DNA from: Lucifuga dentata
Lineage: Eukaryota > Chordata > Actinopteri > Ophidiiformes > Bythitidae
Direction: 5' to 3'
DNA: 64,000 nt
NCBI GenBank assembly: GCA_014773175.1
Contig: VXCM01000278.1
Coordinates: 164,529-228,528 of the forward strand
Shown: positions 45,270 to 59,613 of the stretch, piece after piece
How positions within the stretch are numbered: position 1 is the stretch's first letter
Layout: each line of letters opens with the position of its first letter
Made by a program: the position numbers and the translations under genes
The notes under the pieces: model-generated
What the model was told of the DNA's origin: nothing
Databases searched by the model: none
Seen by the model: only the letters and a program-made list of their open reading frames with translations

Positions 45270-48200
45270 CAGACCTTTTCTCACATGCACTCATGTTGAA
45301 ACATACTGTACTTACTGACTCATGATTACTGTTTCTTGTGTACGCCAACAAACAGCTCTGTACTTGCTGTGCTTGTTCATGATTTGTTTGTTTATTCACT
45401 CATGACCACACAATAATTACATGTAACAGAAACAGTTAAAACAAATCTAAAGTCGTTTATTTAGTTTGCAACACCATAGTAGAAAAATACTCTTTAATTG
45501 TAGCAAAAGTACAACAATCCTCCTGCTTTCAAAATTTTGTAAGAATTCCTCTAAATGTATGAAAATATGTGCAGCAAAAATATTCACAAGTATTCTCTCT
45601 GAAGAATAGTCCTTTCATACTGTTAAATTTTTGATGCATTAACCCACAAAAAGTATTTTAAGGTTGTTGGTCTTAGTACTTCACATAGTAAAGACAGCAC
45701 ATACCTTAACTCTACCTAGGCTGCACAATCCTCAGCATTTATACTGAAATGTAGTACATATCAGAAACTTTTAATCTGCTTCTGAAGTACTTCAAATTCT
45801 CAAGTAATCAACTGCAGTACCTCAAACTGTACAGGAAACTGTCTGAAATGCAAGCATTTCTCCCCATTGTTCTCCTTTAATCATTCCGTCTTTTCTCATT
45901 CTCTCTCTCTATCCTTGTTTTCTCTCTTCCTTTCCTTATTCCATTTATTCCTCACTGTCCTCCTCCTCCTCCTCCTCTTCATCCTTCCCACACAGCCTTC
46001 TCTCTCTCCCTCTCTGCCCTGCCCCTCCTCAGCTCAGTAGCTCTGGTGAAGATGGGGCGATGCGCTGCAATTACTCTAATTGGTTGTGACTTCTTCATTT
46101 ACATGACAAGTGCACGGTGATCCTGGGAACCAACGGCCTGCTCTCTGCACCCTGCTGCAGCTCTGGTCAGCCCGGGCCCACGTTACTGTGGCATTAGTGG
46201 GGTGCAGGGAGGATAAAGGGAGGTCTATGAGGAGAGATAGAGGGAGACAAAAGGGGGTCTGGCATTGGGGAAGGGTACTGGATGGGTTGAGGGTCCCCCA
46301 TGACTCCAGGGGTCCAGGGCGGTGAGAGTTCAGGGTCCCAGACCACTTGGAATGGGTGGCATTGGAGGGGACCTTGCAGGGTGGACATTTAAGATTCAAA
46401 ATTGAAGATTCAGATTAATTACTTTTTATTACATAACATTCAACACCAAACATTCTAATATAATGTGCATTCAAAAAAAAAGAGCAATAAATGCGACTTA
46501 AAAGTAAAAAAAAAAAAAAAAAANAAAAAAAAAAAAAAAAAGTCAAATGTTAAACAAATGAGTTTAAAATGTACATCTGAATTCAAACAAATTAATATTT
46601 TAATGTGAATATTAAATTAATTGGCTCTGTCTGTGAAGATTTTAGCTGCTTTCATCATTTTGGTTTCACGTACCACAAATGTCTCATCATTCTCACCAAT
46701 CTGTCAATCTCCGAATTAAAATGTTTTCAGCTAACAAGTGACCTACTGGATGTGGTGTTAATGTTCTGTGAGTCTCCTGGATGTGTCAGTAGCTAGCAGC
46801 TAAAGTAAGTTCCTAAGCTCAACGAACTCATGGTACACCTGAGCTTATTTTGGAGATTTTTCTGCCCTCTAGTGGCCAAAATTCAATTGTTGCACTTTTA
46901 AAATATTTAAAACCATTTTAACTAATTTAGAATATAAATGCGAGATGCAAAGGTGCTGTTGAATCTGGAGGGTTTGGTGGAAAATAACTGGATTGACACC
47001 AGCTACCTCAGTTAACACACACCGAAACCAAAACCCATTCGCACTCACCTAACCTGTATGTCTTTGGATTTTTTTTTTCTTTTAGATCAAGGTTGTGCAT
47101 TCAGGCCTCAGAATTTTCCTACCAGTTATCTAAATGCATATTAAACCTGAAACATCGACCCTGTTGAGACTTTGAGCTAAGTTGCCTCAAAGAGAACACT
47201 CTTTTTCGGTCCATCCATCTATTCTCAAGCCTTTGCAGATAATGAATAAGATGTTATTTATCCAGAGGAGACGTTGGTGCCCAGAACTTACTCCACTAGA
47301 CTCCTGCTCCACCTCTTCACCATCCACACTGAGTTGTTGGTGCTCAGTCTCCTTCTAAAATCCATAACCAGAAGATGCTTTTTTTTTATGGGATTCACAC
47401 AAGTCTAAGAGATGAATGGATGAAGTGTTTGGGGAGTATGTGCACTGAGAGGGATGGGTTTCAATATCAGGTGGTCATATCATAAAGAGATGTTGTCAAG
47501 TTGGGTTCTCATCAAGCATTAACATCCTCTATGAGTTGAGATGAAAATTTGAGCAACCACAGACATCCCACTTTCTCTGACTGGGAACCATCAGAGGAAG
47601 CTGTGATGCAGGGAGTCTAGGGAGAAGTCTGGGAGTGGCAGGTTTTGGGTGTTAAGGATGGTGGGATAGTTGGATGGACGCTGCAGAACAATATTGTCTG
47701 CTTCTCAACATTCCTCTTGCTCATCGTCATGGCGACGCTTCTACGGCCGCCACCCATAACAACGAAACAATCTCAAACAGTGAAACTACTCATTAGTGTG
47801 ACTAGTGTGTGTTCTGAACTGTTCGTTTAAGCATTATGAGTGTACTCAGCTGAGCTATTCTTATGCTAATTCAGGAATTAAGTATTCATTCTGTTGGGCA
47901 GTTATAATATTTGCTTTGCAGATAAAAAGGAGTTTTTATTACTGGCTGAAGTTCACTTGTCAAAACTAATCTCATTTAAACAGCCATTCTGCAGGAGAGA
48001 ATGCAGGAGAGAGGCAGCGGCCATATACTCCACATAACGCTGCAAGTTAGTATGGAGCATGAAACTGTTTATACTGTTTATATTATATTAGGCTTTTCCA
48101 CCAAGTAGAATCAGGATATATTAGTTATTGTTTTGTTTCCACCATATCTGAAGGACTGTGAAGATTAATTACACCAATAACAATATAGTGATAAAGAAAT

Positions 48201-49009
48201 TCCATTGATTGATCATCATGTTAGTCTTTGTCATGGGTCTCCAATCCAGACCTCAAGGAGTGCCCAGATTTGTGTTTTGTTTTTTGTTTTTTTTTCCAGC
48301 CATGAAATTAATTCTTCACCTGGTATCCCAAGCAGATATTGGGCATTCGGTGGTTCAGGATTCAGATTCATACCATGTATTTTGGTATTGCAACATGCCT
48401 GGTTCAGTTCTCATTCTGACATGTTGTGTCTTTTCCATCTCTCCTGTTTCTCCCCACTAACCACAAAGGCAAAAACGCCACATAATGGAATAAAATATGT
48501 CAGTATGCTAATGAGTTTTGAAAATGTGCCATAAAAACACCACAGTAATAATTTTATTGCACCAAACTTGACATAAAAACAAAGACTGTGAGAATTGAGT
48601 ATATGATATCATACATGATGTATACACATTATATGGATATGTACAACCCCACTTTTTTCCGACACTCTGGTGATCTTTAGAGGGGCTCCACTCAAGCAGA
48701 GTGGAGAGTGTAGAGTAGTTTTGTCTTGACATAAGACCAGTGATGTCAGTCTTGACCTCTGGTGACCTCTGTGGGACTTTGACTGCCAAGAGATCAAACA
48801 ATGGAGACTCACCCTCAGGGTTCAGAAAAAAGAGAACAAATGACAGTGACAGTGAGGCCAGAGCAAAGCATGGACTTGATGTGATGGTTTCATGTTTGAA
48901 AACCATTGAGGTTAGTCAAACATGTATGGGACTCACATTTTAGTCATCATAATGTTGATTTCATATTGACTAAACTGACACTAGTTCATTGATTATTTGC
49001 TGTTCATAC

Positions 49010-49294
49010 TATTCTGTAATATTTCCTTGCTTTTGATCTTTGTAATTTACCTGTTTCTACACCTGCGGCTCCTATTGCACACCCAGTCGTTGGAGGAGAG
49101 GGAATCTCTCTCTCCGAATAGCTTCTCCCAAGATTTCTTCCATTTTCCTTATATAATAAGATTTTTGGGGAGTTTTTCCTCATCTTCTTAGAGAGCTTGG
49201 GCTGGGTCGGAAACCGTTAATGTGTGGGTCTGTAAAGCCCTTTGAGCATTATATGTGATCCTGGGCTATACAATTAAACTTGACTTGACTTGAA
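49010..49294 (+). mobile_element. L2-type LINE 3' end
   Basis: The segment carries the familiar 3' tail of fish L2-like LINEs as recalled: a TTGGAGGAGAGGGAATCTC block, TTTCTTCCATTTTCCTT, a GGGGAGTTTTTCCTC block, GTAAAGCCCTTTGAG, and TGGGCTATACAATTAAA. It ends in short tandem TTGACTTGACTTGAA units typical of L2 tails. Only the 3' untranslated part is present; no reverse transcriptase is encoded. Confidence 0.75.
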
Positions 49295-52222
49295 TGTGAC
49301 AAATGGTACAGAAAGTTTCCAGGCATGCCCATTCAACTGCCTATCAAGATAAGGAGTGGGAAGGAGAGACATGGAATAAGAAGGGAGGAAAGGTCCAGGG
49401 CAAGTATTACCTGCATGAAAGAAAAGTGCTCCTTAGCATGTGATCTCATTGTACCTCCCGTGTGATGAATATCCAATTAGACTTTTTTCAGTATACATTT
49501 TAAAATCCAATTAGTCCACACAAAAACGGAACATCGCCCTCCCAAGGTGATAATAGATTAAAATAGATTGGCAATTTCAGCTGATCTTTTAAAAGATACT
49601 TCATGGAATTTTCTTTCATTAATCTATCATTGTCAAATCAAGCAGTCTAATTCCTGCACAGAAAAATAAGACTGAATATCAGACCACAGACAGGAAGTTT
49701 AACCACCATACATGTCTGTCTAAACCTCTAGCAGCCCAAAGTCTACCATACCAATGTCATAAAATTACAACATTTTTACAAAAATGAATTATGGTTTTCA
49801 GCGTTAATTGATGCACCAAATTGATAAGTTAAGAAATAATGCTGCAAAAGGAATGTGGACGTCCATTTTTGTCAGCTCTGTAAGCCAAAGATTTTATTTT
49901 ACTTCTTTACTTTCTTCCAACTTGTCTGATGGATTAAAAGTCTGATCAAGTCTGAAATGATCAATGTTGATTCCTGTAGTTTCGTACTGTACAACTTCAC
50001 ACTCAGTACGATTACATGCTCATTATACTCTGTCTGAACTCTGATTAAGACATTAATGTGAGTATGATGAAATTAATGGGATTTAGTGGTTCACCGAATA
50101 TATATGACATGTTGCATAATCAGCATATAAGGAGAGTCTGCCAGCCGAGGAAATGCATGTGGAGGTATGCCTTAAGAAATAGATTTACAATTGGATTTCA
50201 ATCTAATTATGGTGTTTACACAATTTTTGAAAAAAATATTTATTTAATCAACTTGAGTATAGTATTTGAAGTTTTAACATGCATGTAAACACATTGACTG
50301 CTGCAGTCCATTGCTGCCATACCTGGCCACAGGTATGTCTTCTTTTTTTTTTCACTTGACTTGAAAAAAAATAATTTGTGGACTTGGCTGAGAGATAGCC
50401 TTTACCACAGTCAACATACCTACACAGAGAAGCAATAGGTGTTGTTGCTACCAGCATAATGGTGGACAGTTGCTAGAGGAAGGCAAGCAGACTGCATCCA
50501 ACCTCTAACCAGGATCCTTTCATTTGTGCACAACAGGTATGCTGAAAATATCTAACAGCATTTGACATTTAGATGAGGTTTATAAATAACGTTAACATTT
50601 GCATACTTTATGTCAATCTGGAGGATTCAATTATATATCCACCAGGAGGAAATGCGAGGGCTGAAGCATAAATCGTCCCTGGTCTCCACCAGAACACCTT
50701 ATTTAAGATTTTCCTTAACAGCGTGAACAAAGATGTGGATAATAAAGGAGATTGGCATTTCATAAAGGTGAATGAATCATCAGCAGTGGTGACAATGAAG
50801 AAAGTACATGAGGCCATTAAATGAATCCCGCCTTGCTCGACCAGTTCCTCCTTATCAGTAATTTAGCTAGCTGTCACTGTCGCTGTTCTGCTGACGTGAC
50901 AAAAGTTGACTATACTGCCCCCACGATTTTTGTAGGTATTGCATCTTCAAACTTGTAGAGGATGTGCATAATCAATGCTATAAACGAAAAAAAAAAGATA
51001 CGCATTGCAGCCATGTTGCATAGACATCGACGTAGTTATAGTAACATCAAATATAAACCTTACTTGCAAATTGATATCTTGTGATATCTTTGTTGCTGGA
51101 CTCAAACGTATGGGCCAACCAGGACATGTCCTGCTACCCCAGCTCTCCAGTTCACTTCTGTATGGAGTCTCTCCTGTTTGTACTTTAACAACCGTAATCA
51201 GGGGAGGCTTCATGTGACAGATCACCTTTGTTAGCTGCTATCTGTGTGTGACCGCACCCTCCTTATAAGCAGTTTGGAGCCGAGTTGCTTTGAGGTTGCA
51301 TCACTCAGACCTGCAACTGTGTTTGCTCGGCTTCATCACTTTCAACTAATGCAACTATCAAAGAGAAACATTCTTGCTCTCTCGTGCATTTGTGAGCTCT
51401 TGTGTGAATCCAATCAAATGATGGAGAATGTAGTCGGTCTTTTCTGTTGTCCAGTGTCAGACATCAATAGATGATGGTGTTTTTTAGGAAAATCTTCTTC
51501 CTGTCCACGTAGCCTCAAGGTAGTTAGATTTGGGAGTCATAAACACCAGTATCACTACAATATAAAAGGCTGTTGTTTTATTCTCTAAAGGCTTTGTGTC
51601 CTGTGGAGATAGTGTGGTAGGTGTGTTCTGAAGGAAAACTCTGTGTGTGCGTGTGTGTGTGTGAGTGAGAGTGTGTTCTCAGAGATGCTTTTGTTGACTG
51701 CGTGAAACAGACACTTGCCTTTTGAAGTTGCAGCTCCTCAGAGAGAGAAAAGCAGCGAGAAAGTTTTTAGGTAGATGGTGACAAAGCAAAAGGTATGAGG
51801 TATTAAGAATAGGACACACACATGCAAACACGCACAGATAGACATGCGATCACTCACACACACGTGCACGAACACACACACACTCTCAGCAGGCTGCCAG
51901 ATTCCCTGCTGAACAAGCCAAGGATGAAACCCAAAGCTAACGTGTGTGTTCTCTCTCTGACCACAGCTGCTCCGCTCTCACGCTCCCTGAGATGTGTCTC
52001 CTACACAAACACACACACACACACACACATGCACACACACACAATTCAGCAACAAGATAGAGAATGAAGACTTTAGAAACACAGTAGTTCATAAACACTG
52101 AGTTTTTTCTTCTCCCAGTCTTGTCACTGCTCTCATCTCATCTCTCAACTCTCATCGTCATATCATTTAAAGCCAGGTCATGACCAAAGAAGCATGAGAC
52201 ATGAACTCCCAGTGAAAGTAGG

Positions 52223-52267
<45 letters not shown>

Positions 52268-53802
52268 CAACGACAGTGAGAGGTCATGACCATAGTGGCA
52301 CAGAAATGAACCCGTGGCAGCCATCAGGAGACTGAGAGGGAGGAACGGGGAGAGAGGTGTAGAAGGGTGTATTACTAACAAATTAGTTTTGGCTCGTCTT
52401 TAGAGGTTGGCCAATTTGATTGGCTCCCCAGGTCTCTTTGGCACACAGCAATTAGGATCCACACAACCCCTGGTCTCCACTGAGACAATGCTGGAGATGC
52501 CACTCCTGCTCTGCCATGCTGTGCTGACTGAACCCTGGCTGGCTTCTGGTGAGGAAAATACAAAGGAATGTGGATAGAGGGAATGATGAAGGCTCATGGA
52601 TTATAGCTATAGGGCCCCTCAGACTTTCACCTTTCACACGTAAAAAGGCTTGAGCTGGAACCTGTTTGGCCTTAGATGATGATGTCATATCAGCAGTCAA
52701 GGAATTTTTGGACAGCCAAGAAAAGGACTTTTATGGTACTGAGCTAAAATCCCTAACAGTGTGTTGAGTTTGAAGATTATTTTGAAAAATCTGATTTAGA
52801 GCTTTCTGTGCTAGGCTCAGAACTTATCAGTTAAGCCTTTGTATTTTGGGGGGTTTGATGAAGTTTTTTCTTTTTAAATAAGTTACATGACAATACACCT
52901 GTGACTGATGTCAACTAGTCTGATGAAAGACAGTGAAAGTCACTTGTAGTGACATTAAGGTAATTTTCTGGGGATGCTGTGATCATTTCTGACTTGCATT
53001 ATAAGTGTGAAACATATGCTCTAAAGTGTTGAAGGTGTGTATGTGTTTGTGTGCACATGCACGTACGTGCGCAGCTCTTGCTCATTTCCAGTCAGAGCAC
53101 CCGTAGGGCATCACTGTGTGGTCACTGTAGGGTGTCCTTCTGTCCTCCCTACGCTTCATCCCCACCACCCTAACCTAATCTGACATATTCACAGTCCAAC
53201 TCACATGGGTGTGTGTGCATGTGTGAGTGTGCGTGTGTGCATGTATGTTTTTTGTGTTTGTTTTCTTTCTATGAATGTGAATATGTGAACCTGTATGTGC
53301 TGTTGAGTAATCAAAGGTAATTAGATAGATCATTTTACTTAATTGAGTCTTGTTTTATCCTTATGTGTTTTGAGAGACATGGTGCATTTTTTTGTTTTAA
53401 TATTTTCATTTCAGTTGCTCAAATATCAGTTTATCCATGATCATATATACAGCACACCTTCTTGAAACGCTCCATTTTTTTGGTGCTAAAAACTACCATC
53501 TTATGGTATTTTCACCATTACAAATAATGATCCTGACGTGGAAAATATTCCAGTTCCATCTTGGTTCCATGTTGTGTAGTTACCCTTGCATAGTCAACTT
53601 TCCCTGTTTTGATTGTCTCTCTTCCACCCCAGACATTTCTGACCAAACAGTGGAGCAAGTGTTCTCATGTGATTTTTGCTGCTATACTTCGGTTCGATTA
53701 GAATTTTTGATACCAAACAAAGTGGGTAAATGCAATATTGTAACAATTTAGTCGCTGATTTAGATAAGAAAAAACAAACTACAGGTCTGAAAATGTCCAG
53801 AC
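49295..53802. other. Intergenic stretch, no gene supported
   Basis: Contains short GT/CA runs (near 51645, 51850, 52008), a GA tract at 52228-52261 and AT-rich unique DNA. No coding sequence is recognised. Confidence 0.5.
52228..52261. repeat. (GA)n microsatellite
   Basis: A pure GA tract of about 34 bp. Confidence 0.92.
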
Positions 53803-53805
53803 TAA

Positions 53806-54316
53806 GGATGTTTTCAGAACTGTAGTTCATCTCATTTTCACTTCGAGAAAATGTGGAAAACCACCTAATGCTATATATTGCTTCTCATAGTGCAAGATGT
53901 GCTGCCTTTAAAAGGTGAACAGGATATTGGAGCAGATATTGAGCAGGTAGAACGACATGCTATGCTAACTTTAATGTTAATCTGAAGACGGTTTAAGCAA
54001 CCTTTTCAAAGCATCCATTGGATTTACTAATCAAAGGCGTTCACCAAGCACACTTAGTTCTCTCTGGTTCTAAATCAATCAGTAGATCAATGCAATTCAG
54101 GAGTAACACAGATTCAGATCATAAACGAACTGCTCCAGAGTTAATTTTTAACTGGACTGAGACCATCCCCTAAAAACAATCTTGGTACAGAGTTATTTTG
54201 GTCTGTACCTCACTGGAACTGCTGTGTTCAGACCTGTCTAAATAAACCCTAACCAAGGGGGAAAGAAACCCTGGTCCAGTTGATCCAGACTGATCTACAT
54301 GGGTGTGAAAACATCC
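53806..54316. mobile_element. PIF/Harbinger-like MITE, 511 bp
   Basis: The ends GGATGTTTTCA and TGAAAACATCC are perfect 11-bp inverted repeats, flanked on both sides by TAA (53803-53805 and 54317-54319), the TWA target typical of PIF/Harbinger. The right half shares blocks with 32604-32920. No transposase is encoded. Confidence 0.72.
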
Positions 54317-54709
54317 TAAGAGTTGATAGCATCAAATGTTAAGAAGCTAAAGCTTTATTTTCAAGCTACATTTTGTGATCAAACCACACTTTGGCAGTAG
54401 AGGGTACTTTTTTGGTATTATTAACAATTAAGTTGGTACAAGTTTAAGAAGCTGCAGTACAACTATAAATCTGGATAGATGATGCTGGATGTTGACTGTA
54501 AACGTAACAGTGGTTGTTTTACCAACCAGAGCTAAAGTTTAGCAGCTGTATTTTAATGACTTTTGGTAACGTTAGCAAAAGCAATTGTGTGTGTTTTTGT
54601 TTTTTGTTTTTTGTTTTTTTGTTTTTTGTTTTTTGTTTTTGTTTTTGGTTAACACTGGTTAATAAATGACCAGTTCTAACATCTCGTTGAGAGGTTTTTT
54701 AAGGTTGTT

Positions 54710-54714
<5 letters not shown>

Positions 54715-54780
<66 letters not shown>
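54715..54780. repeat. Compound (CT)n-(CA)n microsatellite
   Basis: A CT tract switches to a CA tract without interruption. Confidence 0.92.
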
Positions 54781-54781
<1 letters not shown>

Positions 54782-56547
54782 CCCTAAACAACTTTATTTT
54801 TATACCATGAAGAAAGTATGGAAAAAAAAAAATCATCAGTATTAGAAACTTAGTGAGTTGCCAGCTAAAAAGTATAATTTCTCAGTACCATAATTTTTCA
54901 GTCTCTTTTCTCATAATTCCCCTCACTACTCTCTCTCTGTGTACTTTTCCATTCCACAGACAACAAAAGTTACAGAGGAAGTTCGCCCAACTCCTGTGGC
55001 TTGGGTGGCTTTTTAAGTGTTCTTTATTCATGTGTTATTTGTTTATGTGGATTAATTATTAAAAGTTTGGTTCATTTTACAAAGGTTCCAGTCTGCAGAT
55101 AATGATTCTGTTCCATTCTCTCCCAATGGGTTGTGTTTGTAATTTTCTTGAATATAAAAGTTGCATAATTCATGTGTATCGGCGGGCCACATCTATTAAT
55201 TATGTCTTCTTTTAGGTGCTCACATCTTTACCACGTCTTCTTTTCCTTTTATTCTCTATCTTCTCTCTCTCTCTCTTTTTTCCCAGATGAGAACAGCAAT
55301 AAAGGAACGCATCACAATTCTTCAGCAGTTTTTATGGCTTTTCCTCTCTTTTTTACTCAGTTCATCAAGGGTCAAACGGACTGTGTCCAAATTTAAACTA
55401 GGAAAAAGATGAAAGAAAAGAGTGGAGAAAATCAAAAAGTTTGCAGTGGTGCTGTGATGTAAATGCCCTTATTTAGTAATTTATAGAAGAGGGAATTGAG
55501 CACAACTCTGTGGAGATTCATAAACTATTGATGTGTCTAATCTTTCAGATCCTGCCAACATGATGATCATGATCTGTGTTAGCGTGAGATGCATCAGCCC
55601 CCCTCCCTCCTTCTTCCCCTTCTCTCACTTCCCCACTTCCCCTTGTTTCTGTCACTCTCCACCCCTCTTCCTCTCTCTCTCCATCACTTTTGCTCGAAAA
55701 TTCAGCTGTTTTTCCTCATTGTAAATATCTTGATCAGTTCTGTGGCATTGCAGGACTTCATACTTGCCGAACTAATAACACAGGGAATATTTTGTCCAAA
55801 GTTAATATGAAGTAGTGGTTAGCTCTGAAAAGTTACAGATGTATGCTTATGTTTTACACTTCAGATTTAATTAGACTTCCATCTATCCAGTAATTTTTTT
55901 TTTTTTTTTTTTTTTTTTTTGCATTGCTTTTCCTGATCAAGGTTATGGCAGTCTGAAGCCTTTTTATTTGCCAGGTTAATCATAGAGATCAGGTGAAATT
56001 TACAAAGGAATAATTTTGTGATCACCATTAGTAGCTGAAGATCATTATTTACATATTTAAATTAATTATAGTTTCTAATTAAGAGAGGACCACATTACAT
56101 TTTTCATTACTGTTTGTCTATAAATCTGTGTGTGTTCACATTCTCACCCTTTCCTGGTGAGGACTGTTTGGATTGAAAATGTCAATCATTCTAAAATGAA
56201 ACTAGAACTGGGAATTTTTCCAGTCTGCAGCCTATCCCAGTATGCATTGGGAAACATGCAGAAGGGGTTAATGCATATCGATATTTCATTTGGCTTATTT
56301 TAAAAAATTAATGCAGGAGAAAATAGGAGAAATATATAAAGCTACTGTTTTCCTGTTTTTCCCGTTTCCTTCCTTTTCTGACTTCTTACTAAAAGAAAAT
56401 GTGACTAGAAAAGAAAAAAAAAGAGTAGCCCTCTTCTTTTCATGATATTGTATTTCATTTCCCCCCTTGAATGTCGTCTCTGGCCTTTGACCTTCATTTA
56501 CCTTCCCTTCGTCTGCAGCTTCATCTCACTCTAATATACAACTTAAT

Positions 56548-56550
<3 letters not shown>

Positions 56551-56583
<33 letters not shown>
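56551..56583. repeat. (CA)n microsatellite
   Basis: A pure CA tract of about 33 bp. Confidence 0.92.
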
Positions 56584-56584
<1 letters not shown>

Positions 56585-56908
56585 CACAAATTTACACAAA
56601 GTGATTTCTGTATTGGTCAGGCTGCTGTGAAGCATAAACAGATAAATACATTTAAACACGTGACCTTCTTACATGTACCATATGTGGCATTGTATGATGT
56701 GTATGCCACCAAAACACCTCTGGATACACAAATATGGATAAAGCTGTGCACAGTAAATACACACAAATTTGTAGAATTGTTACCAAATCTATTTTTTGAA
56801 ACCTGTTTGATAATGCAGTACAAGTTTTTGTTACATCTGTGACAAGCTTTATATTGTTTTGCACAAGAAATATATATCAAACACACATGTATGAAACATA
56901 AATACATG

Positions 56909-56910
<2 letters not shown>

Positions 56911-56962
<52 letters not shown>
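56911..56962. repeat. (ATTG)n tetranucleotide repeat
   Basis: About 12 perfect ATTG units. Confidence 0.92.
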
Positions 56963-58266
56963 TTAACATGTGTGTATGTCTCAATAAGCTGCAGTAGGAA
57001 TTTTTGGTAAAATCACACACACACCGTAACAATAGCAAAAGAAATCTATGCACATCTAAATAATACAACCAAGAGTACATGCCAAATCTCCCAGGCTACA
57101 ACCGTCCCCCTAAGGCTGCATGCCTGGAGCTGATTTGTATACAAAACAAATCTAATGAATGCTCTCAACACATATTTAACATATGCCACTCACTGATAAA
57201 TTATTCAAGAAAAAAGGCTTTAAATTTTTAATTGTCAATGTTTCGTCTTCCTAATAAGTAATGAGGAAATGGGAGGACAATGGGTCCAAAGAGAGAAGAG
57301 AAAATATTTTGTTGACGTTAACTGAATGGAATAGAGATGTAAACTTAATGTAATGTGCACAGAACAGGGTGCAGATAAAGGATTCAGTGTATTCCCCCTC
57401 GAATGAATCTCAACAGCTTTTACTTCATCCTCTACGTCCTGACCCTTTTTTTTTTTTTTTTTTTTTNTTTTTTTTTTTTTTTTTTGTCTCTCTCACAATG
57501 GGCTGGTGCTGGAGCCAAGCTGAAACCCGTTCAGGGCGTTTCCACCGCAAAAACACTGGTGCTCAGCTGGAAAACCCGGTTCATGTGCTGGCTTTTTTGG
57601 CCCAAAAAACTTGCAGGTCTGTTATAAATCGTGATGTTACAGGCAAGGAGATGGGACACATGCATTGGTTCTTTTACCTGAACGGCCATTGTGAAACAAG
57701 CAGCAGCAACTAGCAGCATTTTTCAGCTTCATGTTTAACTTAAGAAAATGAAGGAGCACACCGACTGCAAGTGGGACACCCAGAAACTGTTCCAGATGAG
57801 AAAAAATGCTTCATAATTCAAAGTGTAAATACACATAGAGCACAATGAGTTCGAACTGCAGTCAGACATACCAGACTACAAACAGATTTAGTCTGACCTG
57901 GATTGTGAATAGATCTCATTCACTGCTAAATAATTGTAAATGAAATCCGTATAGCAGGGACACATTTGTGACTTGAAATCCCCCACAAGTTGGAAACGTC
58001 ACTCCACCTTGTCTTTCTGCTTGCTCTCATTCATAAAGCTAATTTGAATCAGTGATTGAAACTTGCTGGAAATGGGTACCTGGGAAACGGACAGCATCCA
58101 CGTAAAAACTTATTAGCTATTTTTTTTTAATGGATTAAGCTTAGCAATACAAGGAAATGGGCTATAAAAGCATAACAACCCACATACAAAGATCAGATCA
58201 CAATGCAGGAAGAATTCAACTCATTTAATTCTCCAAACATACATGTACAGCCACTAGCCCACCCAA

Positions 58267-58268
<2 letters not shown>

Positions 58269-58322
<54 letters not shown>
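58269..58322. repeat. (CA)n microsatellite
   Basis: A pure CA tract of about 54 bp. Confidence 0.93.
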
Positions 58323-58327
<5 letters not shown>

Positions 58328-58684
58328 AAGCATGTGAGAGTTCATCACCCACATCTTTGCATTGACCAACCCGTGAACTCCCCTAGAAGTTGATTCATGA
58401 AGGTTGCATGTCTTCAGGAGGTGACGTGACATACAGATGACTTATGCAGCCATGCAAACTCTCAGCATACTAAGCACTTGGATGTATGGAAAAAATATAA
58501 CACAGGCAGTCTGACTTACAACAGATGTACATATATAAATGTGTATTAAACTACGTACACACAAAAACAAATACACGTATGAACACACACCTGGCATCTT
58601 GCTGGGAGTTATAGTGAATCTGCTCGAGTCCATCTTTTTTCTGGATATTAACTGCTATTTTTGTCATTTCCACAGGCAGGTTTA

Positions 58685-58696
58685 CACACACACACN

Positions 58697-58751
<55 letters not shown>
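58685..58751. repeat. (CA)n microsatellite with an N
   Basis: A CA tract with a single N at 58696. Confidence 0.92.
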
Positions 58752-59562
58752 TCTCTCTTTCTCTCACACACATACACAACTGCACACAGATAACCTCATG
58801 GGCACCCCACACAGTGAGTCCTTATGTGTCTTTGCCATGAGCATGTTTCATACATGATGAAGGAAAAATGATACAAAAGCCTGAAATGCTGCCTGTCACA
58901 AGAATAAGAGATTCTCACAGAGATGTTCAGCCAACATGCACATATCCAACACCTCCGTGAGACAGGTGTCAGATACACAAAATCAGTGCTATAAATCATA
59001 AAAAACAATGCAAATTTGAGCTTTACAAAAGACAAAAAGTGCATCCACACCTACAAACACATACCTTATGTGAACACAAAGTGCATACACATGCACACAG
59101 GATACACATGTTGAATAGTTTAGTGCATCTGACATAAGGGTTTCTACTGAAGTACAGATTAAGCACTGTATATGCCAAACAAAATCAGAAATCAAAGAGT
59201 AATCACAACATAAAAAGTGAGTAAAAATTGTTTAAAGACAACACTGTTTTTAGATGAGATTCAACCATTCTGGTGTTTTCAGAAGTAATTCCAAAATATA
59301 GGTGCACAAACCAAAAATGCTCTACGTATATCACCAGACCTTTATAGACAGGACAAAAACGATTCAACTGGAATTCAAATACACATGTTTATTCTGAAGA
59401 AATCTATAAACAATAAGTAATATGAACATGTTGGGGCACTGTGAAATGATAATCTTGCTACTATAAGATAAAGAATAAAGGATGTATTTCCCTTTAGCAT
59501 TATATTATGCATGATTACCTACAGCAACACACTCAATGGCCTACTGCCCCTAAGTTTGAAAG

Positions 59563-59566
<4 letters not shown>

Positions 59567-59610
<44 letters not shown>
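59567..59610. repeat. (GA)n microsatellite
   Basis: A pure GA tract of about 44 bp. Confidence 0.92.

Positions 59611-59613
<3 letters not shown>

Larger units (their letters stand above)
43835..49005. other. Intergenic stretch, no gene supported
   Basis: Holds CA tracts at 44108-44148 and 45226-45267, a GGAT run at about 44687-44732, an N-joined duplication around 45106, a poly-A run with N at 46524, and pyrimidine-rich segments near 45885-46030. No coding sequence is recognised. Confidence 0.5.

Noticed and set aside
47645..47830. 61-codon ORF with a hydrophobic stretch
   Set aside because: No signal-peptide context, no homology recognised. Nearby sequence only vaguely recalls LINE tails and could not be confirmed.
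56220..56270. AGCCTATCCCAGTATGCATTGGG-like segment resembling a common fish repeat
   Set aside because: Only about 35 bp of similarity to a remembered motif and no boundaries.
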